Source of the DNA: a bacterium | Lineage (GTDB): Bacteria > Electryoneota > RPQS01 | Assembly (NCBI GenBank): GCA_018814465.1 | Contig: JAHIZR010000108.1 | Coordinates: 1 to 21,654 of the forward strand | DNA length: 21,654 nucleotides | Reading direction: 5' to 3' | Shown here: positions 7,781-15,924 of the stretch, in pieces | How the letters are laid out: every line of letters begins with the position of its first letter | How positions within the stretch are numbered: the first letter of the stretch is position 1 | Translations under genes and position numbers: made by a program | Notes under the pieces: model-generated | Seen by the model: only the letters and a program-made list of their open reading frames with translations | Told to the model about the DNA's origin: nothing | Database searches by the model: none

Positions 7781-7809
7781 AACATAGGCAGAACTAACTT
7801 GAAATTCAA
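7781..7809 (-). promoter_or_regulatory. Probable promoter of lipoprotein paralogue 1
   Basis: On the minus strand TTGAAT (7809-7804), a 17-nt spacer and TATGTT (7786-7781) are found, about 87 nt before the ATG and just past the terminator of the upstream paralogue. Confidence 0.4.
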
Positions 7810-7831
7810 TATCTCGGCGTGTCACATATGT

Positions 7832-7864
7832 AAAAAAGCCCCGACCGAAGCAGCGGGGCTTTTT
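7832..7864 (-). terminator. Intrinsic terminator of lipoprotein paralogue 2
   Basis: An 11-bp perfect stem AAAAAGCCCCG (7833-7843)/CGGGGCTTTTT (7854-7864) with a 10-nt loop begins 20 nt past the stop codon. T-runs exist on both strands. Stem and start of loop (GCCCCGACCG) match the terminator of paralogue 1. Confidence 0.92.
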
Positions 7865-7883
7865 CATGAATACTTGAATATGA

Positions 7884-9584
7884 CTAACGGCGTCTAATTG
7901 CGGCTTTCAATTCCTCAAGATCGGGTTTTACTCCTCCGCGCGGAGTGGGGGAAGCCTGTTTCCAGTTCCGGGAATCACCGGCAGGCGCAGAGATAGCGAA
8001 TCCCGATCCGATTTCGAAAGTGGTCACCAGTGTGGTATCATCGGGAAGCACCGACATACTGAAAGTGTTTGTGTAGCCGGGGGCGATCACGCGAACTTCA
8101 AACTGCTGCGGCGGCAGCCCATTTCCGCAATCTGAAAACCAATCCACGACCACGCGATAGGTTCCTGTTGGCGCATACTGCCAGAAAATATTCTCCGGGC
8201 GGCCATTTTCATAGTTGCCGCAGAGGTTATCGCGATCAAGCTGGCCATTGGTTTCCGTGATCGGATTCGCATAGTAGCACCGTTCGCCGGAAGGTTCGTA
8301 GACCCAGAGGTCCAGATCGATGGACAGTGTGTTCCACCAAGTGAGTGTAACCTGCACATCACCCGTGCCGACCGGAATGGTCGGTTCCGGCAGGCATACA
8401 CATTCACCCGACGCCGGAGGGGGTGAGGCGAGCAAGCCCGTGATTTCAGCGCTGGAATTCATTGTTTCACCCCATAATCTGCCCGCTGAATGAGCAACGA
8501 CAATTTCGCGGGACTGACAGGTAAACTGCGCTTCATCCGCGAAATCCTGAAGCTGGACGCAGACCGTGTAGCTTCCCTGCGGCAGCCACCACTCGCCTTC
8601 TTCCTCCCAAGAATACCCGCTCGGCGGGAACATCACCGCCCATTCATGAGACGGAATATGGGGAGAATCCCAGCTGGGATTATTGAGTGTGTAATTTTCC
8701 ACGCAGAGATACATCCAGTCACCGGTGGTATTGTTCACATGCACACAGCCGTGGCTGACAGCAGATTCACCGGTTGCCGCGTTGATCCCCACCGCCCAAT
8801 TGGACAGTTCGAATGTCTGCGCGCTGATCGTGCGCTCGGCGATATTATAGGTTCCCGCGAAAGTCTCCGCGATGCCGGTGGTGGGATTGATTCGGTACAG
8901 CACCAATTCACGGTTATCCAGTTCCAAGTCCTCAAAAACAGGAACCGTGATTTCGACGGGCTTTACAAACACAAAGCCGCTGGGACCGAATTTATACACA
9001 TTGGATGCGTTGAGCTGGCCGTGCGGCGGACCGAATTGCATGGCTTCATCCTGCTCGATTGAGAAGACGATTGTCGCAACATAGCCCGCGCTGTCGCGCG
9101 GCACGGCACCAAGCGGAACCCGAATACGAGCGCCCAAGGGTGTGGAAATGACTCCCGCTCCATCCGACCGCACCGCTCCGGTCCCCGACTCAACTCCAGC
9201 CACATTGGAAATCGTGTAGGTTCTTCTGTCTTCATCAAACTGCTCGTCGTGATCATAGCCGACCACGGTGATCTCATGATGACCATCTTCAAATTCTTCC
9301 GTCGGCCACTCCCAGACACTGCCCGGACTGCCGGTTGAAGGATCGGGATCCGTATAGCAGGCAATCCCGTCAATCTTATAGACCACGCGAGCCAGCGCGT
9401 TTCCCGCATAGTCCGCACCATTCACCTCGATCACGGTCGTGTCCTCAACCGCGCTGTCCTGCGAAGGCGAGAGAATGGTCACGGTCGGCGGATCGTGCGC
9501 CTCTTCCGCCGCCTTCTGTTCATCGCATGCGAAGAACAGCAGCGGGACGATCCCGGCCAGTATAAGTGACAGCCATTTCTTCAT
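7884..9584 (-). CDS. Lipoprotein with Ig-like, ZU5-like and YfaP/DUF2135-like domains (paralogue 2)
   Basis: The product is 566 aa; ATG at 9584 follows AAGGAAG. The signal sequence ends in a lipobox-like LLFFAC (Cys20). Residues about 32-128 are a bacterial Ig-like domain (PPTVTILSPSQDSAVEDTTV, VYKIDG, HEITVVGYDHD) absent from paralogue 1. Residues about 140-270 are ZU5-like (TPLGARIRVPLGAVPRD, FGPSGFVF). A middle region repeats the EGEWWLPQGSYTVCV motif. Residues about 405-525 are YfaP/DUF2135-like (GTGDVQVTLTWWN, IDLDLWVYEPSGERCYYA, LDRDNLCGNYENGRPENIFW). The tail is basic (ELKAAIRRR). Together with its neighbour it looks like a tandem duplication followed by gain or loss of the Ig-like domain. 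Function is unknown; a surface or periplasmic binding role is inference. Confidence 0.88.
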   Translation of the reverse strand: MKKWLSLILAGIVPLLFFACDEQKAAEEAHDPPTVTILSPSQDSAVEDTTVIEVNGADYAGNALARVVYKIDGIACYTDPDPSTGSPGSVWEWPTEEFEDGHHEITVVGYDHDEQFDEDRRTYTISNVAGVESGTGAVRSDGAGVISTPLGARIRVPLGAVPRDSAGYVATIVFSIEQDEAMQFGPPHGQLNASNVYKFGPSGFVFVKPVEITVPVFEDLELDNRELVLYRINPTTGIAETFAGTYNIAERTISAQTFELSNWAVGINAATGESAVSHGCVHVNNTTGDWMYLCVENYTLNNPSWDSPHIPSHEWAVMFPPSGYSWEEEGEWWLPQGSYTVCVQLQDFADEAQFTCQSREIVVAHSAGRLWGETMNSSAEITGLLASPPPASGECVCLPEPTIPVGTGDVQVTLTWWNTLSIDLDLWVYEPSGERCYYANPITETNGQLDRDNLCGNYENGRPENIFWQYAPTGTYRVVVDWFSDCGNGLPPQQFEVRVIAPGYTNTFSMSVLPDDTTLVTTFEIGSGFAISAPAGDSRNWKQASPTPRGGVKPDLEELKAAIRRR

Positions 9585-9729
9585 CTGCCGCTTCCTTAAT
9601 CTGCTTAACTTCTGTTATAGAAAGCTGAACCTGCTTTCAGGATTGCACAGCTGTAGTCTCATTCTATAGTGCAAAATCCGTACAATCTCCTATCTGCCGG
9701 ATTAACTTAATATTGCTTGTTCATGAGTA

Positions 9730-9767
9730 GAGCCGGCACGGCATTATGCGCGCAATAATGGCGGCTC
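9730..9767. repeat. Imperfect 38-base inverted repeat
   Basis: Outer arms GAGCCG (9730-9735)/CGGCTC (9762-9767) and inner arms CATTAT (9742-9747)/ATAATG (9755-9760) are both perfect, separated by an asymmetric internal loop. It sits upstream of the lipoprotein paralogue 2 gene and past the terminator of the Cys-rich gene. No T-tract follows, so it is not a typical terminator; a leader structure or protein-binding site is possible. Confidence 0.4.
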
Positions 9768-9790
9768 CTGCCTGCTTCCGTCGTTAAGCG

Positions 9791-9827
9791 GCAAAAAGAA
9801 AGGGACGCGCTTTCGCGCGTCCCTTTC
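9791..9827 (-). terminator. Strong intrinsic terminator of the Cys-rich protein gene
   Basis: A perfect 13-bp stem GAAAGGGACGCGC (9798-9810)/GCGCGTCCCTTTC (9815-9827) with a TTTC loop is followed on the minus strand by TTTTTG, 18 nt past the stop codon. Confidence 0.93.
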
Positions 9828-9844
9828 AAGGAAAGGCAAGTTCC

Positions 9845-12800
9845 TTATTCAGGAATTTCCGGTTCGTAGCAAGACGGCACAACTATGTAGTTTACATAGG
9901 CGTCGCCACCTGCGAACGGAGCCGGATCCGTCCATTCCAGATCACCGGAACCCGTCACGGTTGCCTGGTAGACATAGGAAGGATCAGTGATGTCACCGTT
10001 GTTATTCGGTTCGGTTGACCGGTAAACATTCCAATCTTCAGCAATCGGAGCAAACCAACGCAGAATCGGATTGCCCAATCCGGCGGTCAGGTAGACTGTC
10101 AGCTCTTCCGCCGGATCACAGGGCGGAGGCGCCGCAGTCAGACAGACGGCGAGGTCGTTCGGATAGTCGTCGTCCCATCCATTCGCATCGGCGAATGTAG
10201 ATCTGAAGTCACCGTCGATCGAGGTGTGCCAGAGGAACCAGCAATCGGGATCACTGGCACCCTGAATCGAGACCCAGCCGTTCTCCAAAACACAGCACTC
10301 TTCCTCACCAATGTTCAGAATGGTCTCATAGTAATAGACCGGATCGCCGTTGAAGAGACGAGTGGTCGGTGCGCCTGAGACCGTACGGTTGTACGTACAA
10401 ACGGGTACGCCCTCGGGATATCCGGACGAGTCGGCATGGAAGGTAATAATGAAGTCCATGAAGATCTCATGGCAGGGTTCCCAATCTGAGGTGACGAATT
10501 GCTCGATGCCCCACCAGTGAACGTCACAGATGGGTTCCACACAGCCTTCGTAGTTTTCATAACGCTTGTAGCCGAGACTGAGTTCGGATGTTCCGGCGCT
10601 GCTGCCATTGAAGAGCTGCGCGAATTGCGTATACTCTTCCGGACAGACTTCCGGAGCCGGCGGCAGGAGGACGCATCCGTCGTACTCGATATCCAAGGTA
10701 ACTTCATACTGAGAACCACAAGGCGCATCCAAACCGCTGGATACGGACACCCAGGCGAAGTAACGACCGGGTCTGAGACAGACTTGCAGCGAAGCCAGGC
10801 TGCAGGGATCGGCCACATCAGAGTCGATTACCAAGCTGCTGCAGGCCTGCGATGCTGACGTATCCTGAACGATCAAGATCGTCATGTTGAATTCGCTGAT
10901 GCCGGAATAGGTTACGAGAGCCGTATCGAGCAGAGTGAATTCATACCAGTCGGTATCGCGCACCGGATTGTCTTCGCTGTCCAGGTGCGTACCGCTGGAA
11001 CCGCAAACCGACTGCGGCCACGGACCCTGGTTGTTGAAGTTCTGCGAGGCGACAGGGGTTATCGGCCACATGTTGCAGCCGGCATTGTAGACGTCATCAT
11101 AACCGTCATAGCAGTCGCCTTCGCCTTCCGTATCGGTACAGGAGAAGATACAGGGTTCGCAGCATTCAATTTCCAGCGTATAGGCGCCGGAGTCGGAGGT
11201 CTGCCAGCCTTCCACCATGAGGTAGACAATGCCGGGATCGAGCGCGACACAGGCGGTTCTGGATGGACCAGCGCTAACGCCGCAGCCGTCATCGGCATTC
11301 TCATAGCTGTCGAGGTAGGTGCCGCCACAGCATTCCGTCGTCAGGAACATGTAGGTATCCCACGAGGGAGTTGTATTACACAGCGAGAAGCGGTATTCAG
11401 CAGCCTCAAGGATTTCGATCTCCCAGATCTCGTCGACATGGGTGGTTCCATCCTGAGTCGTGCCGGCAAATTCGCAATCATCACCCGCGAATTCAGTGTT
11501 GCCGCCACCAGTGTAACCTTCGCAATCCACTTGAATTGAATAGTCGGGAACACAAACCGGACATTCACCACAAGTGGTATAGAAGTAATACGGCGTGCCG
11601 CAGGCTGTGCCGGTAAAGGCAGCAGTTGACACGAACAGCCAGTAGTCGCCAGCAGGCAGGCAGGCAGCAATGGTCGCCGTGTCGCACGGTGTGGTTTCGC
11701 CACCCGCAACGGCGCCGAGGCTGTCGCATTCATAGCCCGTCGGACCGGGGGTCAGAATGTAAATCAGGCCCGTGAATTCTGTAACGACCTTCCACGTTAC
11801 ATACTGCTCAGTAGCCAGAGACAACAGGTACCAGTCGGTGTCACGAGAATCCAGCTCTTCGACGGAGTCGTAGAAGTTTCCGCTGTGTCCGCAGATTTCC
11901 GACCCGCAGGTGTAAGCTTGATAAACAGGCGGTATACTGTTGCAGCCGCCGTTGTAGGTATCAACATAGTCATCTGCACAGATGGTTTCGCCTTCGTTGT
12001 TCGTGCAAATCACTTCGCAAACACAACAGGAAATATCCAGCGTGTAGTCGCCAAAATCGGTTTCGCCCCAACCCGAAATCATCAGGTAGTAGGTGCCAAC
12101 CTCAAGAGCGCAACACTCGATCGCAGAAAGACCATAGGTGACGCCGCAGTCATCGTCGCTGACGCAAATAGCATCACCGCAGCATTCATTGGAGATCCAG
12201 ATATAGGAATCCCAGCTAACCGCCGTGTTGCAAAGCGAGAAATTGTACATCGCCGCTTCTGTTACCGTCACTTCATATACATAGGTCGGAATGCCGTCGC
12301 CGCAATCAGCATCTTCGCCGACGGTGGTGCCCTGAACAGTAACTGGAGGATCACAGTCAATCGTCAGGAAGCCTTCCGGCTCACAGGGGGTACAAGGAAT
12401 AGCAGAAACGGTGATGCAGTAGTTCGGGAACATATCCGGCGGCACTGCAACGTAGTAGGTACCGGGAAGGAGGTCAATCCAGGTAACGTAATAGTTGCCG
12501 TCGCCGCAATCGCCGTAGGAATCGTAAAGGTAGTAGTTCGGAGTACCCGTGCAGGGGCAATCATCCATAATATTGAGATAGGCATTCGGGCTGCCGCCGC
12601 TGCCGCAATAGTCAACGGTGACATCCGAGCACTCGGTGACTACGAAGGAGTGCCAGACACCGGGGAAGTCGTCAACGCATTCGAGCAGATCACAGGCGGC
12701 GGTGCCGCAGTATTGCGTGCCCAGCGTGAGTCCAATCGCGCCGGTGCAGAAATCATTAGCGGGCGCCGGGTCACAAGCCGCACACGGGGGATCCAGCGTC

Positions 12801-13891
12801 GCACAAGTCTCATTCGGATAGAAGTATTCGTTGAGGCCAGTGCACTCACTTTCTTCAACGTCATCCACACAGGTGCCGGTTTCGATATCACAGCAAGCGC
12901 CGGTAATGGTCTCGCAGGGAATTACCGTGCAGACTTCATCCGACGAATTGCCGAAGACATCGATGTAGGCATAGCCCGTGTCAGCCGAGGTCCCGGAGAA
13001 CAGGTCCTCGTGGTTAATCCAATCTGGATCCCAATAGAACTCCTGTTCACAGAGTACGCGGTAGTTTTCCACATCCCAGAAGGGAGAGGGACAGGTGGCT
13101 ACCGGGCCGTCCCACGTGAGTAACTCAACGCTCACGAAGAACTGCTGTCCCACACAACATTCAATCGGAACCATCGGGAAATAGTATGTGTTAGCCGCCG
13201 TTGTCAATGTCTGAATCTCGGATTCACACAGCACATTGCCGGGCGAGCTGCAGGGATCAATCCCGCTGGCCGGACACATAATCTTCAGTTTAAAAGTCAA
13301 GGTTCCCACTGCCGTGGCATTGGCTAAGAAACCAACTTCGACACTGTCGATCCTGAAGTTGTAACCGGGATTCGTGGGACAGTCCAGCGCATCATAGTAC
13401 GTGGCGATTTCCGTAATCCCATACTGGAACCAGGCGGAGAAATAACGAACACTTCCTCCGGTGAAATACAGCAGGTCGCACGCATCATCCAGCGTGTTTT
13501 CATGACGCGGAGCCATATTGCCCAGATCGGCGTATTCAAAAGTCATTTGGTTGCCAAGAACCGTTGCATCCTTGGAACCGAAAGCTTCTGCTTTAGACGC
13601 CACCGGTCGTGGTCCTTTGCTGGGGGCATCGGATACGGACGCGAGCTGCCCAGCGTCAACTTTCTTGGTCTTCAAAGTGCGCGCACCGGAGTCTTTTAGC
13701 GTACCACTTGCCGTCTTAGCGGCAGTGGTCGCCGGACTTTCAATTGTCGGTGTCGGCACAACTTTCTCTAATTGGTTTCCTTGTGCCGGATCAACTTTTG
13801 CCTTCACGCCGGTCGCGCTTAACGTCAATTGACCAGCCAGAAGACAAATACAGGCAACTAAACCAATCCACACAAAACGTCTTTTCATCAT
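9845..13891 (-). CDS. Very large Cys-rich secreted protein with duplicated PPC-like modules
   Basis: The product is 1348 aa, with two adjacent ATGs (13891, 13888) behind GAGGAG. A signal peptide (about 1-28) precedes a basic, Ala/Thr/Lys-rich linker to about 110. About 86 cysteines were counted by hand, many as CC pairs. Residues 130-330 are a beta-rich domain; about 331-372 hold a small Cys module (GACCDIETGTC ... CAAC); 373-500 is PPC-like. Module A (508-624) and module B (625-780) recur as A' (783-915) and B' (916-1073). A carries FSLCNT..SWD and YLM..GW...D.G.YTL; B carries EGE..C.D.Y.D.YN.GCN, RDTDWY and an ACLPAGDYW-like strand. Residues 1080-1348 contain further beta domains ending in CYEPEIPE. 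No protease domain, anchor or T9SS sorting domain is visible. An extracellular structural or binding role with many disulfides is inference. Confidence 0.88.
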   Translation of the reverse strand: MMKRRFVWIGLVACICLLAGQLTLSATGVKAKVDPAQGNQLEKVVPTPTIESPATTAAKTASGTLKDSGARTLKTKKVDAGQLASVSDAPSKGPRPVASKAEAFGSKDATVLGNQMTFEYADLGNMAPRHENTLDDACDLLYFTGGSVRYFSAWFQYGITEIATYYDALDCPTNPGYNFRIDSVEVGFLANATAVGTLTFKLKIMCPASGIDPCSSPGNVLCESEIQTLTTAANTYYFPMVPIECCVGQQFFVSVELLTWDGPVATCPSPFWDVENYRVLCEQEFYWDPDWINHEDLFSGTSADTGYAYIDVFGNSSDEVCTVIPCETITGACCDIETGTCVDDVEESECTGLNEYFYPNETCATLDPPCAACDPAPANDFCTGAIGLTLGTQYCGTAACDLLECVDDFPGVWHSFVVTECSDVTVDYCGSGGSPNAYLNIMDDCPCTGTPNYYLYDSYGDCGDGNYYVTWIDLLPGTYYVAVPPDMFPNYCITVSAIPCTPCEPEGFLTIDCDPPVTVQGTTVGEDADCGDGIPTYVYEVTVTEAAMYNFSLCNTAVSWDSYIWISNECCGDAICVSDDDCGVTYGLSAIECCALEVGTYYLMISGWGETDFGDYTLDISCCVCEVICTNNEGETICADDYVDTYNGGCNSIPPVYQAYTCGSEICGHSGNFYDSVEELDSRDTDWYLLSLATEQYVTWKVVTEFTGLIYILTPGPTGYECDSLGAVAGGETTPCDTATIAACLPAGDYWLFVSTAAFTGTACGTPYYFYTTCGECPVCVPDYSIQVDCEGYTGGGNTEFAGDDCEFAGTTQDGTTHVDEIWEIEILEAAEYRFSLCNTTPSWDTYMFLTTECCGGTYLDSYENADDGCGVSAGPSRTACVALDPGIVYLMVEGWQTSDSGAYTLEIECCEPCIFSCTDTEGEGDCYDGYDDVYNAGCNMWPITPVASQNFNNQGPWPQSVCGSSGTHLDSEDNPVRDTDWYEFTLLDTALVTYSGISEFNMTILIVQDTSASQACSSLVIDSDVADPCSLASLQVCLRPGRYFAWVSVSSGLDAPCGSQYEVTLDIEYDGCVLLPPAPEVCPEEYTQFAQLFNGSSAGTSELSLGYKRYENYEGCVEPICDVHWWGIEQFVTSDWEPCHEIFMDFIITFHADSSGYPEGVPVCTYNRTVSGAPTTRLFNGDPVYYYETILNIGEEECCVLENGWVSIQGASDPDCWFLWHTSIDGDFRSTFADANGWDDDYPNDLAVCLTAAPPPCDPAEELTVYLTAGLGNPILRWFAPIAEDWNVYRSTEPNNNGDITDPSYVYQATVTGSGDLEWTDPAPFAGGDAYVNYIVVPSCYEPEIPE
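10673..11545 (-). repeat. Second copy (A'-B') of the intragenic duplication
   Basis: It encodes residues about 783-1073 of the Cys-rich protein. It parallels the copy at 11552-12370: AAEYRFSLCNT..SWDTY against AAMYNFSLCNT..SWDSY, TECCGG against NECCGD, and YNAGCN against YNGGCN. Divergence at many positions shows the duplication is old. Confidence 0.75.
11552..12370 (-). repeat. First copy (A-B) of the intragenic duplication
   Basis: It encodes residues about 508-780 of the Cys-rich protein, a PPC-like A module followed by the EGE..C...YN.GCN B module. It abuts the second copy with almost no linker. Confidence 0.75.
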
Positions 13892-14282
13892 GCATTCTCC
13901 TCAAATTTTTCAGCGGATTCAAATATCTAACACTACGGTCGTATTCAGAGATATTCTCATAGCCATCCGCATTTTATAGCTATGATCCGCCAGCCCGGGA
14001 CCCTGTTGCCTATCGAATACTCTTAAGGGCTGGTATACAAGAGAATATATAACGAGTTTGGGTAGAAATACAAGATTTTAAGCGACTCATTTTATTTTTC
14101 TCGCCGAATCCGCCCTCTTTGCTAACTCAATGATAAATATTAATCTTGACATTACAGATGGGTCATTCTGACGCAAAATGAGGCAAAGTGTCGGTTTCTA
14201 AGGGAGGCATTGCTCACATAAACCGCCTCAGCAAAGGGATTTGCCGGAGTATTCTCGATTACTTTTATGTTGCAGGAAGCAC
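13892..14282. other. Divergent intergenic region between Cys-rich and small secreted genes
   Basis: No credible gene is seen. It should hold the minus-strand promoter of the Cys-rich gene; the best candidate is TTGTAT (14073-14068)-N18-TATATT (14049-14044), which would give a leader of roughly 145 nt. This choice is weak, as other -10-like sites (for example TATAAA near 13973) lack a -35. Confidence 0.4.
14044..14073 (-). promoter_or_regulatory. Candidate promoter of the Cys-rich protein gene
   Basis: On the minus strand TTGTAT and TATATT are separated by 18 nt. It is the best-scoring pair by eye in the upstream region, far from the start codon. Confidence 0.3.
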
Positions 14283-14311
14283 TTGGATTCCATACTTCTT
14301 TTCCCTATATT
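14283..14311 (+). promoter_or_regulatory. Promoter of the small secreted protein gene
   Basis: TTGGAT (14283-14288), a 17-nt spacer and TATATT (14306-14311) lie about 67 nt before the ATG at 14378. Confidence 0.6.
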
Positions 14312-14377
14312 TAACAATGAACGCTGTTCACCCTCAGCACAAATGACCCAAGCTTGGACAAAGTAAAAGGAAGAAAA

Positions 14378-14851
14378 ATGCGCTCTCCACTCTGCTGCTG
14401 TCTGCTGCTTCTGGCCGCAATCGGCATGGCTTTCGCGCAAATGCCGCCCACCGTCGCGATATACTATAATAAAGGCATTCTCACAGATACCGGAGATGAC
14501 ACAGGAGCTCCCCTTCCAGACGGCACCGAAATCCGCATCCTTTGGGATCGAAACGCGAACGGTCCCGATGACAGCGATCCGATGCCCGTCGTCGGTGAAA
14601 AAGGAGTTACGGCAAACATCAACCGATTCACAGTTAACGGAGTCGAGGTCGGTTTGAAAGCGGGCCAGTTTTATTCAACGCCCGTATTCACGATCAAAGG
14701 AATGAATCCCTCACCGCCGTTCTATTATCTGGAAGTCTGTCTCGAAAAACAAATCCTCAGATCCAACATTTTCGTTGCCGCTTCCGGTTATTCCGAAATA
14801 TCCATCGACGAATGGACACTGGTCGACAAGGTCTGCGAAGAGATCGAATAA
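14378..14851 (+). CDS. Small secreted protein of unknown function
   Basis: The product is 157 aa. ATG at 14378 is preferred over an upstream TTG (14354) because AAGGA stands about 6 nt before it and the protein then begins with a signal peptide (MRSPLCCCLLLLAAIGMAFA). Mature residues resemble a small beta-sandwich: an early Asp/Gly-rich stretch (DTGDDTGAPLPDGTEIRILW), then short strands to an acidic end (VCEEIE). The phrase PLPDGTEIRILWDRNANGPDD recalls carbohydrate-binding or dockerin-like loops but no family was recognised. Its promoter and terminator make it monocistronic. Confidence 0.75.
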   Translation: MRSPLCCCLLLLAAIGMAFAQMPPTVAIYYNKGILTDTGDDTGAPLPDGTEIRILWDRNANGPDDSDPMPVVGEKGVTANINRFTVNGVEVGLKAGQFYSTPVFTIKGMNPSPPFYYLEVCLEKQILRSNIFVAASGYSEISIDEWTLVDKVCEEIE

Positions 14852-14876
14852 TTAATCCTGCGCGATTTAATTTATT

Positions 14877-14905
14877 AAAAGCCCATCTGTTTCCGATGGG
14901 CTTTT
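14877..14905. terminator. Bidirectional intrinsic terminator between convergent genes
   Basis: A perfect 11-bp stem AAAAGCCCATC (14877-14887)/GATGGGCTTTT (14895-14905) with a 7-nt loop has T-runs on both strands. It can end the small secreted gene (+) and the ROK-GH57-LptD-DHH operon (-). Confidence 0.9.
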
Positions 14906-14940
14906 ACGTTGGAACCGACATTTTTCGAAAGCATTCAACG

Positions 14941-15924
14941 CTACGTTTGCCGCAGCCATAGATCCAATATCTTTTGCGGAAGCTCGCTTCGCATCTGCTG
15001 GAATTCATGCGCATCGCGGCATTCCCAGACCCCCGCCGCCGCCCCCGCATGTCCATCACCGATATTCAGCAGCCGCATGATCTCACCAACGTCTTTGCGG
15101 TGCTCCCGCTGCTGCATGGAGAGCGCCAATGACATGGAAACCGCAATCCTCAAACTCTTGCGGCCACCGGTAAAGACCGGCTTGAGTTCCACGTAGCCAC
15201 GAGCCGATGGCTCCACCAGCCCGATCAGTTTCTTGTCGATGCGCGTCGGATTGCTGAAAGAAGTGCGGTCCACAAAAAAGAGTTCGTGATTCGCATCCGA
15301 CGCCAAATGCATTCCATACTTCTCGATCTGATCAAGCATTTGCTGTTCTTCATTGCCGTATGAAGCGGCACGGGCGCGAATCAATTCCATATCCGCCACC
15401 TCGGATAACGGCAAATCACGCAGATCATAGACCAACTGCCTTAAGAAACTGTGGTGCGCGCGGCGGTGCTCCGAGGATGCTTTGATCGCCCGGTCAATGC
15501 GATTGCCGGGAGTGTCGGCGCGCCACGAAGCCAGATCAGGATAAGCGAAGCTGTCGATGATGTCCGCCGCATCCGCAAGCTCCGCGAAATCCTCCGGGAC
15601 CTCGCCCTGCTTCAAAACATAGTCATAGACGACACGGACGCACGACGGCCGCACATCGAACTTACCGGGAATCGAGGCGGGATCAACCCCCCGATAGCGA
15701 AGCTCGTTCAGATTTCCTTCGTGATGATCGAACCACATGCCGCATTCCACGGGATAAGGCAAATCACTCACGATATCCTGCTTGGTAATCGGAATCTCAG
15801 CTTTAGCTATCGTAATCGGACCCGCGAAGCGGATGTCTTCGATATCATAAGCCCAGGACAGAATGGCCGCGCTTCCCAGTCCGTCGAAATCGTCATGAGT
15901 CACAATCGAAGTATAATCCGTCAT
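14941..15924 (-). CDS. DHH-family phosphoesterase
   Basis: The product is 327 aa. ATG at 15924 is fixed by GGAGG nearby and by overlap with the upstream stop (TGATG). Motifs are THDDFDGLGSA at 9-19 (the family's first metal site), the signature FDHHEGN at 65-71, and GDGHAGAAAG at 289-298, the glycine-rich DHHA1-type substrate loop. The family comprises Mn-dependent phosphoesterases and nanoRNA or cyclic-dinucleotide hydrolases; the exact substrate cannot be read from sequence. No signal peptide is present, so it is cytoplasmic. It is the last gene of the operon and is probably translated by coupling to lptD. A 'DHH' call is secure, a specific enzyme name is not. Confidence 0.88.
   Translation of the reverse strand: MTDYTSIVTHDDFDGLGSAAILSWAYDIEDIRFAGPITIAKAEIPITKQDIVSDLPYPVECGMWFDHHEGNLNELRYRGVDPASIPGKFDVRPSCVRVVYDYVLKQGEVPEDFAELADAADIIDSFAYPDLASWRADTPGNRIDRAIKASSEHRRAHHSFLRQLVYDLRDLPLSEVADMELIRARAASYGNEEQQMLDQIEKYGMHLASDANHELFFVDRTSFSNPTRIDKKLIGLVEPSARGYVELKPVFTGGRKSLRIAVSMSLALSMQQREHRKDVGEIMRLLNIGDGHAGAAAGVWECRDAHEFQQMRSELPQKILDLWLRQT

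Noticed and set aside
11885..13123. A 412-codon plus-strand open frame opposite the Cys-rich gene
   Set aside because: It lies wholly antisense to a convincing secreted protein with signal peptide, repeats and terminator; its product has no signal or recognisable motif and is explained by codon composition of the real gene.
9845..13891. CRISPR-like or tandem DNA repeat array in the Cys-rich gene
   Set aside because: The repetition is at protein level in two long divergent copies, not short identical repeats with spacers.
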